Part shown: one piece after another, positions 32,568 to 41,015 of the stretch
How positions within the stretch are numbered: position 1 is the first letter of the stretch
How the letters are laid out: every line of letters begins with the position of its first letter
NCBI RefSeq assembly: GCF_034676705.1
Contig: NZ_JAUCBS010000013.1
Span: 3,080,501 to 3,144,500 of the forward strand
Direction of reading: 5' to 3'
Length of the DNA stretch: 64,000 nucleotides
Origin: Gemmobacter sp.
Lineage (GTDB): Bacteria; Pseudomonadota; Alphaproteobacteria; Rhodobacterales; Rhodobacteraceae
Translations under genes and position numbers: made by a program
The notes under the pieces: model-generated
Told to the model about the DNA's origin: nothing
Databases searched by the model: none
Seen by the model: only the letters and a program-made list of their open reading frames with translations

Positions 32568-32633
32568 GTCGTCTCCTCCCACCAGATCACACAACGGGAT
32601 GTTGTCGTGCGCGAGTCGAGGAATAACGTTGAA

Positions 32634-32658
32634 TGATTAAATGGTCAAATAATTTGAC
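32634..32658. promoter_or_regulatory. Island operator site C between BVMO and esterase genes
   Basis: GTCAAAT-A-ATTTGAC (32644-32658) is a perfect 7-1-7 inverted repeat in an AT-rich divergent promoter region. Read on the minus strand it gives AATTATTTGACCATTTA, matching the GACC-centred motif at sites A, D and E. It lies 67 bp from the BVMO start and 58 bp from the esterase start. Confidence 0.65.
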
Positions 32659-32715
32659 AGTAGGTGAATTTGAGCTAGTATCCACCTGCCTGCGCATCCG
32701 GGAAATGGGGGAGCC

Positions 32716-33657
32716 ATGTCTTTGCATCCGTTCATCAGCGCCATGCTGGTTCAGCTGGCGGGCCTGCCGGCGCTGTCGGCGGGCAGTCCGGCCGATGCCC
32801 GCGCCCTGGTCGCCGCCGGGCGCGCGCGCCTTGGCCCGGGGCCCGACATGCAGGCGGTGCAGGCGCTGGCCCTGCCGGGCCGCGACGGGCCGGTTCCCGC
32901 GCGCCTGCTGGTGCCGCAGGGCGCCGTTGCGGGGACAATCGTCTATCTGCATGGCGGCGGCTGGGTGGTGGGCACGCTGGACGATTACGACAGCTACATG
33001 CGCGCGCTGGCCAGCCGGACCGGCATGGCGGTGCTGGGGGTGGACTATCGCCTGGCGCCGGAACACCCCTTTCCCGCCGGCCTGCACGATGCCCAGGATG
33101 CGCTGGATGCCGTGCTGGCGCGGGCGGTTCCCGGCCTGCCGCCGGGGCCGGTCGTGGTGATGGGCGACAGCGCGGGCGGCAATCTGGCAACGGTGTGCTG
33201 CGCCCGGCTGGCCGACCCGGCGGCGGTGGCATTGCAGGTGCTGTATTACCCGGTGACGGACAGCGACCTTTCCCGCCCGTCCTATCAGGCGCATGGCACC
33301 GGGCTGCCGCTGACGGCAGCGGACATGGCGTGGTTCCTGGGCCAGTATGCGCCGGCGCAGGCATGGGCCGATCCGGCCATATCGCCGCTGCGCGGGCCGA
33401 TGGGGCGGGTGCCGGCGGTGATCGTGACCGCCGAATACGACGTGCTGGCCGATGAAGGCGCCGCCTATGCCGCCGCGCTGGCCGCCGCCGGCACCCCGGT
33501 GCAGCACCGCTGCCTGCCAGGGGTGACGCATGGGGTCATCCGGCTGCACAACCTGTTCGACGTTGCCGATGCCGAACTGACGGCCATCGCCCATGACATA
33601 CACACGGCGCTTGCCGCCGCCTCCACCACCGCCAGCCAAGGGGCCCAAAGCCGATGA
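32716..33657 (+). CDS. Alpha/beta hydrolase of the hormone-sensitive-lipase (HSL) family
   Basis: The 313-residue protein has the oxyanion-hole motif YLHGGGW, the nucleophile elbow VMGDSAGGN, the acid in TAEYDVLADEG and the catalytic His in PGVTHG. These are the marks of HSL/class IV esterases. It probably hydrolyses the ester or lactone formed by the divergent BVMO. It overlaps the aldehyde dehydrogenase gene by 4 bp (ATGA), so the alcohol or aldehyde products may be oxidised next. Confidence 0.93.
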   Translation: MSLHPFISAMLVQLAGLPALSAGSPADARALVAAGRARLGPGPDMQAVQALALPGRDGPVPARLLVPQGAVAGTIVYLHGGGWVVGTLDDYDSYMRALASRTGMAVLGVDYRLAPEHPFPAGLHDAQDALDAVLARAVPGLPPGPVVVMGDSAGGNLATVCCARLADPAAVALQVLYYPVTDSDLSRPSYQAHGTGLPLTAADMAWFLGQYAPAQAWADPAISPLRGPMGRVPAVIVTAEYDVLADEGAAYAAALAAAGTPVQHRCLPGVTHGVIRLHNLFDVADAELTAIAHDIHTALAAASTTASQGAQSR

Positions 33658-35138
33658 CCGCATCCCCGACCCCCCAGTCCGTCCTGCCGCAGCATGGCCC
33701 GCTGGGCCTGCTGATCGGCGGCAAGCAGGTGCCCGCCTTGTCGGGCCGGACGTTTCCGACCGTGAACCCCGCCACCGGACACGAAATCGCCCAGCTGGCC
33801 GAAGGCGGCGCGGCAGATGTGGATCTGGCGGTTGCCGCCGCCCGCCGCGCCTTTGACGGGGGCTGGAGCCGCTGGACCCCGACCCAGCGGCAGGCGCTGC
33901 TGATGCGCATTGCCGCGCTGATCGACGAACGGTTCGACGACCTTGCCCTGCTGGAAACGCTGGATATGGGCGCGCCCCTGACCCGCACCCGCGCGCTGCG
34001 CGAACCGATCCGGCAGATGATCCTGTTCTTTGCCGCGCAGGCGCTGAGCATCCGGGGCGAGACCTTGCAGAACTCGTTGCCGCTGAACATCCAGTCCATG
34101 ACGATCCGGGCGCCGGTGGGCGTGGTGGCCGGGATCATCCCGTGGAACGGGCCGCTGATCAGCCAGTGGTGGGTGCTGGGCGGCGTGCTGGCCACCGGCT
34201 GCACCGCCGTGATCAAGCCGGCCGAAGATGCCTCGCTTTCGGTGCTGCGGGTGGTCGAGCTGCTGCACGAGGCGGGGATGCCCGAAGGCGTCGTCAACGT
34301 GGTGACCGGCCATGGCCATGTCGCGGGCGAGGCGCTGGCCCGTCACCCCGGCGTGGACCGCATCGCCTTTACCGGATCGACGGCGACCGGCCGCCGCATT
34401 GTCGAGGCATCGACGGTCGGGATGAAGAAACTGCAACTGGAACTGGGCGGCAAGTCGCCCGACATCGTGTTCGCCGATGCCGATCTGGACAAGGCGGTGC
34501 CGGGCGCCGCCATGGCGGTGTTCACCAATTCCGGGCAGGTCTGCTATGCCGGCACGCGGCTGTTCGTGCAGCGCCGCATCCAGGACGAATTCGTCGCCCG
34601 CCTGACCGAATTCACCCGCACCCTCCGCATGGGCAACGGGCTGGACCCGTCGGTGCAACTGGGCCCGCTGATCTCCGGCCGGCAGCTGGACCGGGTGATG
34701 GGCTATGTGCAGGGCGCCCCGGCCGAAGGGGCGCGGCTGGCCATCGGTGGCGAACGGCTGGGCGGCGACCTGGCCGGGGGCTATTTCGTGGCGCCCACCA
34801 TCTTTGCCGACGTGTCGAACGACATGCGCATCGCGCGCGAGGAAATCTTTGGCCCCGTGATCTCTGTCATCCCGTTCGACGATGCCGACGATGCGCTGCG
34901 CATGGCCAACGATACCGAATACGGTCTGGGCGGCGCGGTCTGGACGCGCGATGTGTCCACCATGTATCGCATGGTCAACGGCCTTCGCACCGGGACGCTA
35001 TGGGTCAACTGCTATGGCGCCGTCGATCCGGTCGTCGGCTTTGGCGGGATCAAGAACAGCGGCTATGGTGCCAAGGGCGGCAGCGATCATCTGGACCTGT
35101 ATCTGTATCGCAAGGCTGTCTACGTGAATATCGGCTGA
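33654..35138 (+). CDS. NAD(P)-dependent aldehyde dehydrogenase
   Basis: The 494-residue protein is a complete ALDH. It has the catalytic Glu in LELGGKSPD, the nucleophile Cys in NSGQVCYAGTR, cofactor-binding IAFTGSTATGR and PWNGPL, and a C-terminal TEYGLGGAVWTRD block. It should oxidise an aldehyde to a carboxylic acid in the cytoplasm. Its start overlaps the HSL esterase stop, and the AtuA-like gene follows after 13 bp. Substrate range cannot be inferred. Confidence 0.94.
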   Translation: MTASPTPQSVLPQHGPLGLLIGGKQVPALSGRTFPTVNPATGHEIAQLAEGGAADVDLAVAAARRAFDGGWSRWTPTQRQALLMRIAALIDERFDDLALLETLDMGAPLTRTRALREPIRQMILFFAAQALSIRGETLQNSLPLNIQSMTIRAPVGVVAGIIPWNGPLISQWWVLGGVLATGCTAVIKPAEDASLSVLRVVELLHEAGMPEGVVNVVTGHGHVAGEALARHPGVDRIAFTGSTATGRRIVEASTVGMKKLQLELGGKSPDIVFADADLDKAVPGAAMAVFTNSGQVCYAGTRLFVQRRIQDEFVARLTEFTRTLRMGNGLDPSVQLGPLISGRQLDRVMGYVQGAPAEGARLAIGGERLGGDLAGGYFVAPTIFADVSNDMRIAREEIFGPVISVIPFDDADDALRMANDTEYGLGGAVWTRDVSTMYRMVNGLRTGTLWVNCYGAVDPVVGFGGIKNSGYGAKGGSDHLDLYLYRKAVYVNIG

Positions 35139-35151
35139 ACGGGGGCACGGC

Positions 35152-36477
35152 ATGACCATTCGCATCGGCTGCGGTTCGGGCGGCGCCCCCGATCTGGTCG
35201 GCCCGGCCGAGGATCTGGCCTGGCGGGGCCGCCTGGATTACCTGTGCTTCGAGGCATTGGCCGAACGCACCCTGGCGCTGGGTCATGTGGCACGGCGCAA
35301 TGGCGCGCCGGGCTACAGCCCCAAGCTGGAGGCGCGGTTGCGCGCCGTGCTGCCGCACTGCGCGGCGCAGGGCACGCGGATCCTGACCAACATGGGCGCG
35401 GCCGATCCGGCCGGGGCGGGGGCCGCCACGGCGGCGCTGGCGCGCGATCTGGGCGTGCGCCTGCGCATCGCGGTGGTGCATGGCGATGATGTGCTGCCGC
35501 TGATCGGCCCCGATACCCTGTTGCCCGAAACCGGCGGCACGGTGGCCGGTTTCGGCCGCACGCCGATTGCCGCCAACGCCTATATCGGGCACGAGGCCAT
35601 GGCCCGGGCGCTGGCCGAAGGGGCCGATGTGGTGATTGCCGGGCGGGTGTCGGACAGTTCGCTGTTCCTGGCCCCCATCGTGCATGACCTGGGCCTTGCC
35701 CCCGACGACTGGACGATGCTGGCCCGGGGCGCGCTGGTCGGGCATCTGCTGGAATGCTCCACCCAGATCACCGGCGGATATTTCGCCGATCCGGGCTACA
35801 AGGAGGTTCCGGGGCTGGATGACCTTGCCTTTCCGCTGGCCGAAGTGGCGCCCGATGGCAGCGCGGTGATTGCCAAGCTGCCCGGCACCGGGGGCTGCAT
35901 CACGCCGCTGACGGTCAAGGAACAGCTGCTGTACGAGGTGCATGACCCCACGGCCTATCTGACCCCCGATGTAACAGCCGATTTCTCGACCGTCACCATC
36001 GCGCAGGTCGGGCCGGACCGGGTGCAGGTCGCCGGCGCCTCGGGCCGGGCGCGGCCCGACCGGCTGAAGGCGCTGGTCGCCTTTGATGGCGGCTGGCTGG
36101 CCGAAGGCGGCATCGGCTATGCCGGCCCCGGTGCGGCGGACCGCGCGCGGCTGGCGGCCGACATCATCCGCAGCCGCATGATGCGCCGCCACGGGTTTCA
36201 GGGCGAACTGCGGCTGGATCTGGTCGGGCTGTCGTCGCTGCATGCCACCGCAGGGCCGACCGAGGCCGACAGCCAGGACGTGCGCCTGCGCGGGGCGCTG
36301 CGCAGCCCGGACCGCCGCTGGGCCGATCTGCTGCTGGAGGAAATCGAGGCATTGTGGATGGGCGGCCCCGCCGGGGGCGGCGGCTATCGCGGCACGGTGG
36401 TGCCCACGGTGATCACGCAGCCCACCTATATCCCCCGCGCCGACGTGCCCACCCGCCTGACATGGATCGAGACATGA
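35152..36477 (+). CDS. AtuA-family (DUF1446) acyclic terpene utilisation-like protein
   Basis: The 441-residue protein matches the DUF1446/AtuA N-terminal family: IRIGCGSGGAPDLVGPAEDL, YLCFEALAERTLALGH, GRTPIAANAYIGHEAM, VIAGRVSDSSLFLAPI, GTGGCITPLTVKEQLLYEVHDP. AtuA is needed for growth on citronellol in Pseudomonas, but its reaction is not established. Family members are widespread in catabolic clusters for branched or terpenoid acids. In many bacteria a second domain is fused at its C-terminus; here that domain is encoded by the next gene, overlapping by 4 bp. Confidence 0.88.
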   Translation: MTIRIGCGSGGAPDLVGPAEDLAWRGRLDYLCFEALAERTLALGHVARRNGAPGYSPKLEARLRAVLPHCAAQGTRILTNMGAADPAGAGAATAALARDLGVRLRIAVVHGDDVLPLIGPDTLLPETGGTVAGFGRTPIAANAYIGHEAMARALAEGADVVIAGRVSDSSLFLAPIVHDLGLAPDDWTMLARGALVGHLLECSTQITGGYFADPGYKEVPGLDDLAFPLAEVAPDGSAVIAKLPGTGGCITPLTVKEQLLYEVHDPTAYLTPDVTADFSTVTIAQVGPDRVQVAGASGRARPDRLKALVAFDGGWLAEGGIGYAGPGAADRARLAADIIRSRMMRRHGFQGELRLDLVGLSSLHATAGPTEADSQDVRLRGALRSPDRRWADLLLEEIEALWMGGPAGGGGYRGTVVPTVITQPTYIPRADVPTRLTWIET

Positions 36478-36794
36478 GCCGCACCGTTCCGCTGCGTCAG
36501 ATCGCCACCGCCCGGGCGGGCGACAAGGGCGATACGTCCAACATTGCCGTCTGGGTGCGCGATCCGGCCGATTATCCGGCGGTGCGCCGCGGGCTGACGG
36601 CCGAACGGGTCAAGGCCGCCTATCCGGCGCTGTTCCGTGGCCAGGTCACCCGATACGACCTGCCCGCCCTGCACGGCCTGAACTTCGTGATCGAAAAGGG
36701 GTTGGAAGGCGGGGTCAACGCCTCGCTCAATGCCGATGCGCATGGCAAGTCGTTCAGCTTTCTGCTGCTGGCGCTGGACATAGAACTGGACTGA
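36474..36794 (+). CDS. AtuA C-terminal-domain-like small protein
   Basis: The 106-residue protein (RTVPLRQIATARAGDKGDTSNIAVWVR at the start, LPALHGLNFVIEKGLEGGVNASLNADAHGKS further on) matches the domain that forms the C-terminus of some AtuA-like proteins. It probably binds the DUF1446 protein encoded just upstream, with which it overlaps (ATGA). The function is unknown. It ends the plus-strand operon 6 bp from the convergent GntR gene. Confidence 0.8.
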   Translation: MSRTVPLRQIATARAGDKGDTSNIAVWVRDPADYPAVRRGLTAERVKAAYPALFRGQVTRYDLPALHGLNFVIEKGLEGGVNASLNADAHGKSFSFLLLALDIELD

Positions 36795-36800
36795 CCGCCC

Positions 36801-37547
36801 CTATTCGACCACCGCCGCCGGCCCGTCCAGCCCGCCCGCCACCGCAATGTTGCGATAGCCCGAGACATGCCGGTCCATCCGGCGAAAGGCAGATGCCTGA
36901 TCCTGATCGCGGATCGCCTCGATGATCTTGGTATGGGCGGCCACGGCGGTGCGGCGCAGTTCCGGCGTGGTGACGTGCTGATAATCCATCGCATCACGGA
37001 TGGGCCGGGAAATCGCCTCCATCAGGGCGATCAGCGGTTCGTTGCCGCTGGCCCGGGCCACGGCCAGGTGCCAGTCCAGGTTGATCGCCTTGTAGCGCGG
37101 CACATCGTCGACGGCGGCGCGAAAATCCTCGTGCAGCGCCTCGATTTCCTCCAGCTGTTCGGCGGTGCGGTTGCGCGCGGCCAGGCCCGCCAGCGTGGGT
37201 TCCACCGCGACCCGGCATTCCAGCAACGATTCCAGCCGGATGCCATGGGTGCGCACAAACATTTCCACCGACCGCGCCACCGCCTCGCGCCCCGGCAGGG
37301 TCACCAGCGACCCGCCGGACCGGCCGACCTTGGTGGTGATCAGCCCTTCGGATTCCAGCACCCGCAACGCATCGCGCACCGAGGTGCGGCTAAGGCCGGA
37401 ATCCGATACCAGCTGACGTTCGGTCGGCAGATAGGTGCCCGGCGACAGCCGCCCGCCAACGATCATGTCGCGCAGCTGGTTGGCCAGTATGTCTGCCGCT
37501 TTCGGAACGGTGATCGGCGCGATCTTCGGCTTTGCGGTGATTTTCAT
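36801..37547 (-). CDS. GntR-family (FadR-type) transcriptional regulator 1
   Basis: The 248-residue protein has an N-terminal winged helix (LRDMIVGGRLSPGTYLPTERQLVSDSGLSRTSVRDALRVLESEGLITTKVGRSGG) and a C-terminal FCD domain. Metal-binding positions of FCD domains are visible in NLDWHLAVARASGN, AVAAHTKIIEAI and RMDRHVSGY. Such regulators bind acids or CoA esters and repress catabolic genes. It is transcribed in the same direction as the LIV/Hyu genes and lies 42 bp after livF, so it is probably the last gene of that operon. It is a candidate binder of the six GACC-type sites in this island. Confidence 0.93.
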   Translation of the reverse strand: MKITAKPKIAPITVPKAADILANQLRDMIVGGRLSPGTYLPTERQLVSDSGLSRTSVRDALRVLESEGLITTKVGRSGGSLVTLPGREAVARSVEMFVRTHGIRLESLLECRVAVEPTLAGLAARNRTAEQLEEIEALHEDFRAAVDDVPRYKAINLDWHLAVARASGNEPLIALMEAISRPIRDAMDYQHVTTPELRRTAVAAHTKIIEAIRDQDQASAFRRMDRHVSGYRNIAVAGGLDGPAAVVE

Positions 37548-37589
37548 GCCCGGCTCTGTTCTGCGGCCCTGTTGCGGCGACTATCGCGG

Positions 37590-38324
37590 CTACAGGCCCA
37601 TGTAGGTTTCCTGTATGATGCGATCGTTGCGAAGTTCAAGGGCGGCGCCTTTTCTGACTATTCTGCCATGGTCCAATATATAGGCAATTTCCGCCATTGC
37701 GAGTACCTCAGTCACCCTTTGTTCGACGATCATCACGCTAAGCCCGCGGGTTGCCGCCAGCCGGCCGATGGTTTCCAGCAACCGTTCGGTCATCAGCGGC
37801 GACAGGCCGACCGACGGTTCGTCCAGCATCAGCAGGCCCGGCCCGCTCATCAAGGCGCGGGCAACGGCGCACATCTGGCGTTCGCCCCCCGACAGCTGGC
37901 CCGCCAGCTGCGACCGGCGTTCGGCCAGGATCGGGAATATCGTGCAGATCTCGTCGATGCGGGCAGCAATGTCGGCGCGGCGGCCCAGCGCATAGGCGCC
38001 CAGTTCCAGGTTTTCGCGCACCGTCATGAAGGGGAACAGCCGCCCGCCTTCGGGCACCAGCACCATCCCGGCCGCCGTGCGCGCGGCGGTGGGCTGGCCG
38101 GCCATTTCCTGCCCGGCAAAGCGGATGCTGCCGGCGGTGGCCGGCAACAGCCCTGCCACCGTGGACAACAGCGTCGTCTTGCCGGCGCCATTCGCGCCCA
38201 GCACGGCAACGACCTTGCCGCGCGGCACCTCCAGCGTGATGGCATCCAGCACGGGGATGGCGCCATAGCCGGCGCACAGGCCGGTGATCGACAGATGCGG
38301 ATCGTGGTTGGATGGCGCGTTCAT
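37590..38324 (-). CDS. livF: Branched-chain amino acid-type ABC transporter ATPase (LivF)
   Basis: The 244-residue protein is an ABC ATPase with Walker A GANGAGKT, signature LSGGERQM, Walker B LLMLDEPSVGL and the His-loop replaced by Gln in VEQRV. This is the LivF type. With LivG, M, H and K it forms an uptake system of the HAAT family. Those systems carry branched-chain amino acids but in catabolic islands often take up aromatic acids, amides or other organic acids. It overlaps livG by 3 bp and precedes the GntR gene. Confidence 0.92.
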   Translation of the reverse strand: MNAPSNHDPHLSITGLCAGYGAIPVLDAITLEVPRGKVVAVLGANGAGKTTLLSTVAGLLPATAGSIRFAGQEMAGQPTAARTAAGMVLVPEGGRLFPFMTVRENLELGAYALGRRADIAARIDEICTIFPILAERRSQLAGQLSGGERQMCAVARALMSGPGLLMLDEPSVGLSPLMTERLLETIGRLAATRGLSVMIVEQRVTEVLAMAEIAYILDHGRIVRKGAALELRNDRIIQETYMGL

Positions 38325-39046
38325 GCGGCGGTTCCCAGATAGGCAGAGATCACGGCCTTGTCCGACAGCACCTGGTCGGCCGTGCCTTCGGCCAGCAGGC
38401 TGCCCCTGTCCAGCACCAGCACCCGGCGGGAAAAGGCGCGCACGACCTTGAGGTTGTGTTCGATCACCAGCAGCGTCATGCCCCCGGCGTTCAGCCGGCG
38501 GACCAGATCCATGATCTCGGTGATCTCGGTTTCGTTCAGGCCCGCCATCACCTCGTCCAGCAGCACGATGTCGGGCTGCATGGCGATGGCGCGGGCCACC
38601 TCCAGCCGGCGCCGTTCGCCCAGGGTAAGTTCGGCGGATTTGCGGCCCGCCTTGGCGCCCAGTCCCACCGACTCCAGCGCGGCCATGGCGCGGTCGGCGG
38701 CGGCATGGCTGGACCGCACGCGCAGGAACGCCCCGATCATCGCGTTTTCCAGCACCGACAGCGAGGTCATGGTCTGCGAGATCTGGAAGGTGCGGCCAAA
38801 CCCCAGCCGCGCGCGGTGATGCGGGCGCAGGCCGGTGATGTCCTGCCCCTTGAAGCGGATTTCGCCGCTGGTCGGGCGGTGCTGGCCGGTCAGCAGGTTG
38901 AAGAACGTGGTCTTGCCGGCACCGTTCGGGCCGATGATGCTGACGATCTCGCCCGCCGACACCGACAGATTCACCGCATCGACCGCGCGCAGCCCGCCGA
39001 AATGCTTCGATACGGCCCGCACCTGCAACAGGGGTTCCCCGGTCAT
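38321..39046 (-). CDS. livG: Branched-chain amino acid-type ABC transporter ATPase (LivG)
   Basis: The 241-residue ATPase has Walker A GPNGAGKT, signature LTLGERRR (a variant of LSGGQ seen in LivG proteins), Walker B IVLLDEVMAGL and the His-loop in VIEHNLKV. It pairs with LivF to power the LivHM permease. The start at 39046 (MTGEPLLQVRAV) lies inside the 3' end of livM, showing translational coupling. Confidence 0.92.
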   Translation of the reverse strand: MTGEPLLQVRAVSKHFGGLRAVDAVNLSVSAGEIVSIIGPNGAGKTTFFNLLTGQHRPTSGEIRFKGQDITGLRPHHRARLGFGRTFQISQTMTSLSVLENAMIGAFLRVRSSHAAADRAMAALESVGLGAKAGRKSAELTLGERRRLEVARAIAMQPDIVLLDEVMAGLNETEITEIMDLVRRLNAGGMTLLVIEHNLKVVRAFSRRVLVLDRGSLLAEGTADQVLSDKAVISAYLGTAA

Positions 39047-40074
39047 GCCCGACCCTCCCGGTAACGGCGCCACAGCGACTCGATGGCGCCCACGACCCCG
39101 CGCCGCAGATACAGTGCGGTCAGCACCAGGATGATCCCCAGCACGATCAGGTTCCCGCCAGGAACCGAGGCGCCAAGTTCGGCCCGCAGCAGGTTTTCCA
39201 GCGGAATCAGGATCAGCGTGCCCAGCAGCGGGCCATAGGTGGTGCCGATGCCGCCGATCAGCGTGATCATCGCCACCTTGACCCCGATGTCGAACAGCGA
39301 GAACAGCGAATAGGGGTCCACCACCCGCACATACATCATGTAAAGCGCGCCCCCCGCCGCCATCAGCGCCGCGCTTAGCGCCATGCCGATCAGTTTCGTC
39401 GGCAGCACGGCAATGCCGGCGGCTTCGGCGGTATCCTCGTTGTCGCGCAGGGCCTGCAGCGCATAGCCCAGCCGGCTGTGCCGCAACCAGCAGGTGACCA
39501 GCAGCGCCACCGCGACATAGCCCAGCATCAGCAGGGCATAGCCCATGCGGTCGGCAAAGATCATGTTGGCCAGCCCGCGGCGGAACGGCACGGAAAACCC
39601 CTGCGCCCCGCCGGTCCAGGCGGTGAAATACAGCGCCAGCGCCAGCGCAACCTCGGTCATCGCCATGGTGGCAATGGCAAAGAACGGTCCGCGCAACCGG
39701 AACACCGGCCACGACACCAGCACCGCCACTACCGATGCCAGCGCCATCGCCGGGATCAGCGAGATCCAGGGCGACAGGTTCAGCGCCAGGAACAGATGCC
39801 CCGTCAGATAGGCGCCGATGGCAAAGAACACCGAATGGCCCAGCGAAAACTGCCCGCCGAAGCCGCCGATGATGTTCCAGGATGTGGCCAGCCCGGCAAA
39901 CAGCAGCGTGGTGGCCAGCGTGGTCAGGGCAAAGTTGTCGCCCCGGTTCAGCAGCAGCAGCACGGCCAGCCCGGCCAGCACCAGCCCCAGCACGGGCAAT
40001 TCGGTAGTGAAACTGCCGGTGCGCGGCCTTGGGCGCGGCAGGCCGGCGGACAAGGCGATGTCAGGATTGCTCAC
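39043..40074 (-). CDS. livM: Branched-chain amino acid-type ABC transporter permease (LivM)
   Basis: The 343-residue membrane protein has the LivM core: GGFGGQFSLGHSVFFAIGAYLTGHLF, LRGPFFAIATMAMTEVA, RHSRLGYALQALRDNEDTAEAAGI and GGIGTTYGPLLGT. It has about nine predicted helices. It starts at a GTG overlapping the livH stop (14-bp overlap of the reading frames). The N-terminal Arg/Pro-rich segment lies in the cytoplasm. Confidence 0.92.
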   Translation of the reverse strand: MSNPDIALSAGLPRPRPRTGSFTTELPVLGLVLAGLAVLLLLNRGDNFALTTLATTLLFAGLATSWNIIGGFGGQFSLGHSVFFAIGAYLTGHLFLALNLSPWISLIPAMALASVVAVLVSWPVFRLRGPFFAIATMAMTEVALALALYFTAWTGGAQGFSVPFRRGLANMIFADRMGYALLMLGYVAVALLVTCWLRHSRLGYALQALRDNEDTAEAAGIAVLPTKLIGMALSAALMAAGGALYMMYVRVVDPYSLFSLFDIGVKVAMITLIGGIGTTYGPLLGTLILIPLENLLRAELGASVPGGNLIVLGIILVLTALYLRRGVVGAIESLWRRYREGRA

Positions 40075-40951
40075 GAAGTCCGACCTCCTCTGCGCCGGCG
40101 ATGCCGAACAGCCCCGACGGGCGGATGACCAGCACGGCGATGAACACGATGAAGATCACGGCATGCTTCAGCGCCGGATCCAGATAATAGCCTGCCAGCG
40201 CCTCGGTCAGGCCCACGATGAACCCGCCAACAAAGGCGCCCAGCACCGATCCAAGGCCGCCCAGCACCACTACGGCAAAAGCCGGCAGGATGAAGTTCAT
40301 GCCGATCTGCGGCGACATGGTATACAGCGGCGACAGCAGGCACCCGGCCAGCCCCGCCAGCGCGGCGCCGATGCCAAAGGTCACGGTATAGACGGTTTCG
40401 ACCCGTATCCCCATCAGCCGCGCCGCCTTGCGGTCCTGCGCGACGGCGCGGATCGCGCGGCCGTTGCGGGTGTGGCGCAGCCAGGCGGCCACTGCCAGCG
40501 TGACCAGCGTGGCCGCCACCAGCACGATGATGCGCGACAGCCCGATCTGCACCGGGCCGATGCTGACCGATTGCCCGATGACCCCCGATCGCACCGAATA
40601 GGCGATGCCCCCGGTCAGCGCCAGCAGGGTGTTCTGCGACACGATCAGGATGCCGAAGGTGGCGAACACCTGCATCATGGGTTCGTTCTGCAACGGCCGC
40701 AGCAACAGGTAATAGATCGCGGCGCCCAGCACGAACAGCAGCGGCACCACGACGATCACCGCCAGATAGGGATCCATCCCGATGCTCATCTGCGCGGCAT
40801 AGGCGCCATAGAGGCCAAGGGTGACGAATTCCCCCTGGGCAAAGTTGACGACGCGGATCACGCCGAAGATCAGGTTCAGCCCCACCGCCACCATGGCATA
40901 GATGCCACCCAGCATGATGCCGACCACCAGGACATTCGCAATATCGGCCAT
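40061..40951 (-). CDS. livH: Branched-chain amino acid-type ABC transporter permease (LivH)
   Basis: The 296-residue membrane protein has the LivH signature GLNLIFGVIRVVNFAQGEFVTLGLYGAY near the N-terminus, RHTRNGRAIRAVAQDRKAARLMGI in the middle, and VVLGGLGSVLGAFVGGFIVGLTEAL near the end. It forms the channel with LivM. It lies 64 bp downstream of the binding-protein gene on the same strand. Confidence 0.93.
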   Translation of the reverse strand: MADIANVLVVGIMLGGIYAMVAVGLNLIFGVIRVVNFAQGEFVTLGLYGAYAAQMSIGMDPYLAVIVVVPLLFVLGAAIYYLLLRPLQNEPMMQVFATFGILIVSQNTLLALTGGIAYSVRSGVIGQSVSIGPVQIGLSRIIVLVAATLVTLAVAAWLRHTRNGRAIRAVAQDRKAARLMGIRVETVYTVTFGIGAALAGLAGCLLSPLYTMSPQIGMNFILPAFAVVVLGGLGSVLGAFVGGFIVGLTEALAGYYLDPALKHAVIFIVFIAVLVIRPSGLFGIAGAEEVGLREQS

Positions 40952-41015
40952 CTCGGCCTCCGGGGCTGGAACGCAAGGGGCGGGGCCGGCAGCATGTCGG
41001 CCCCGCAGGACAGGC

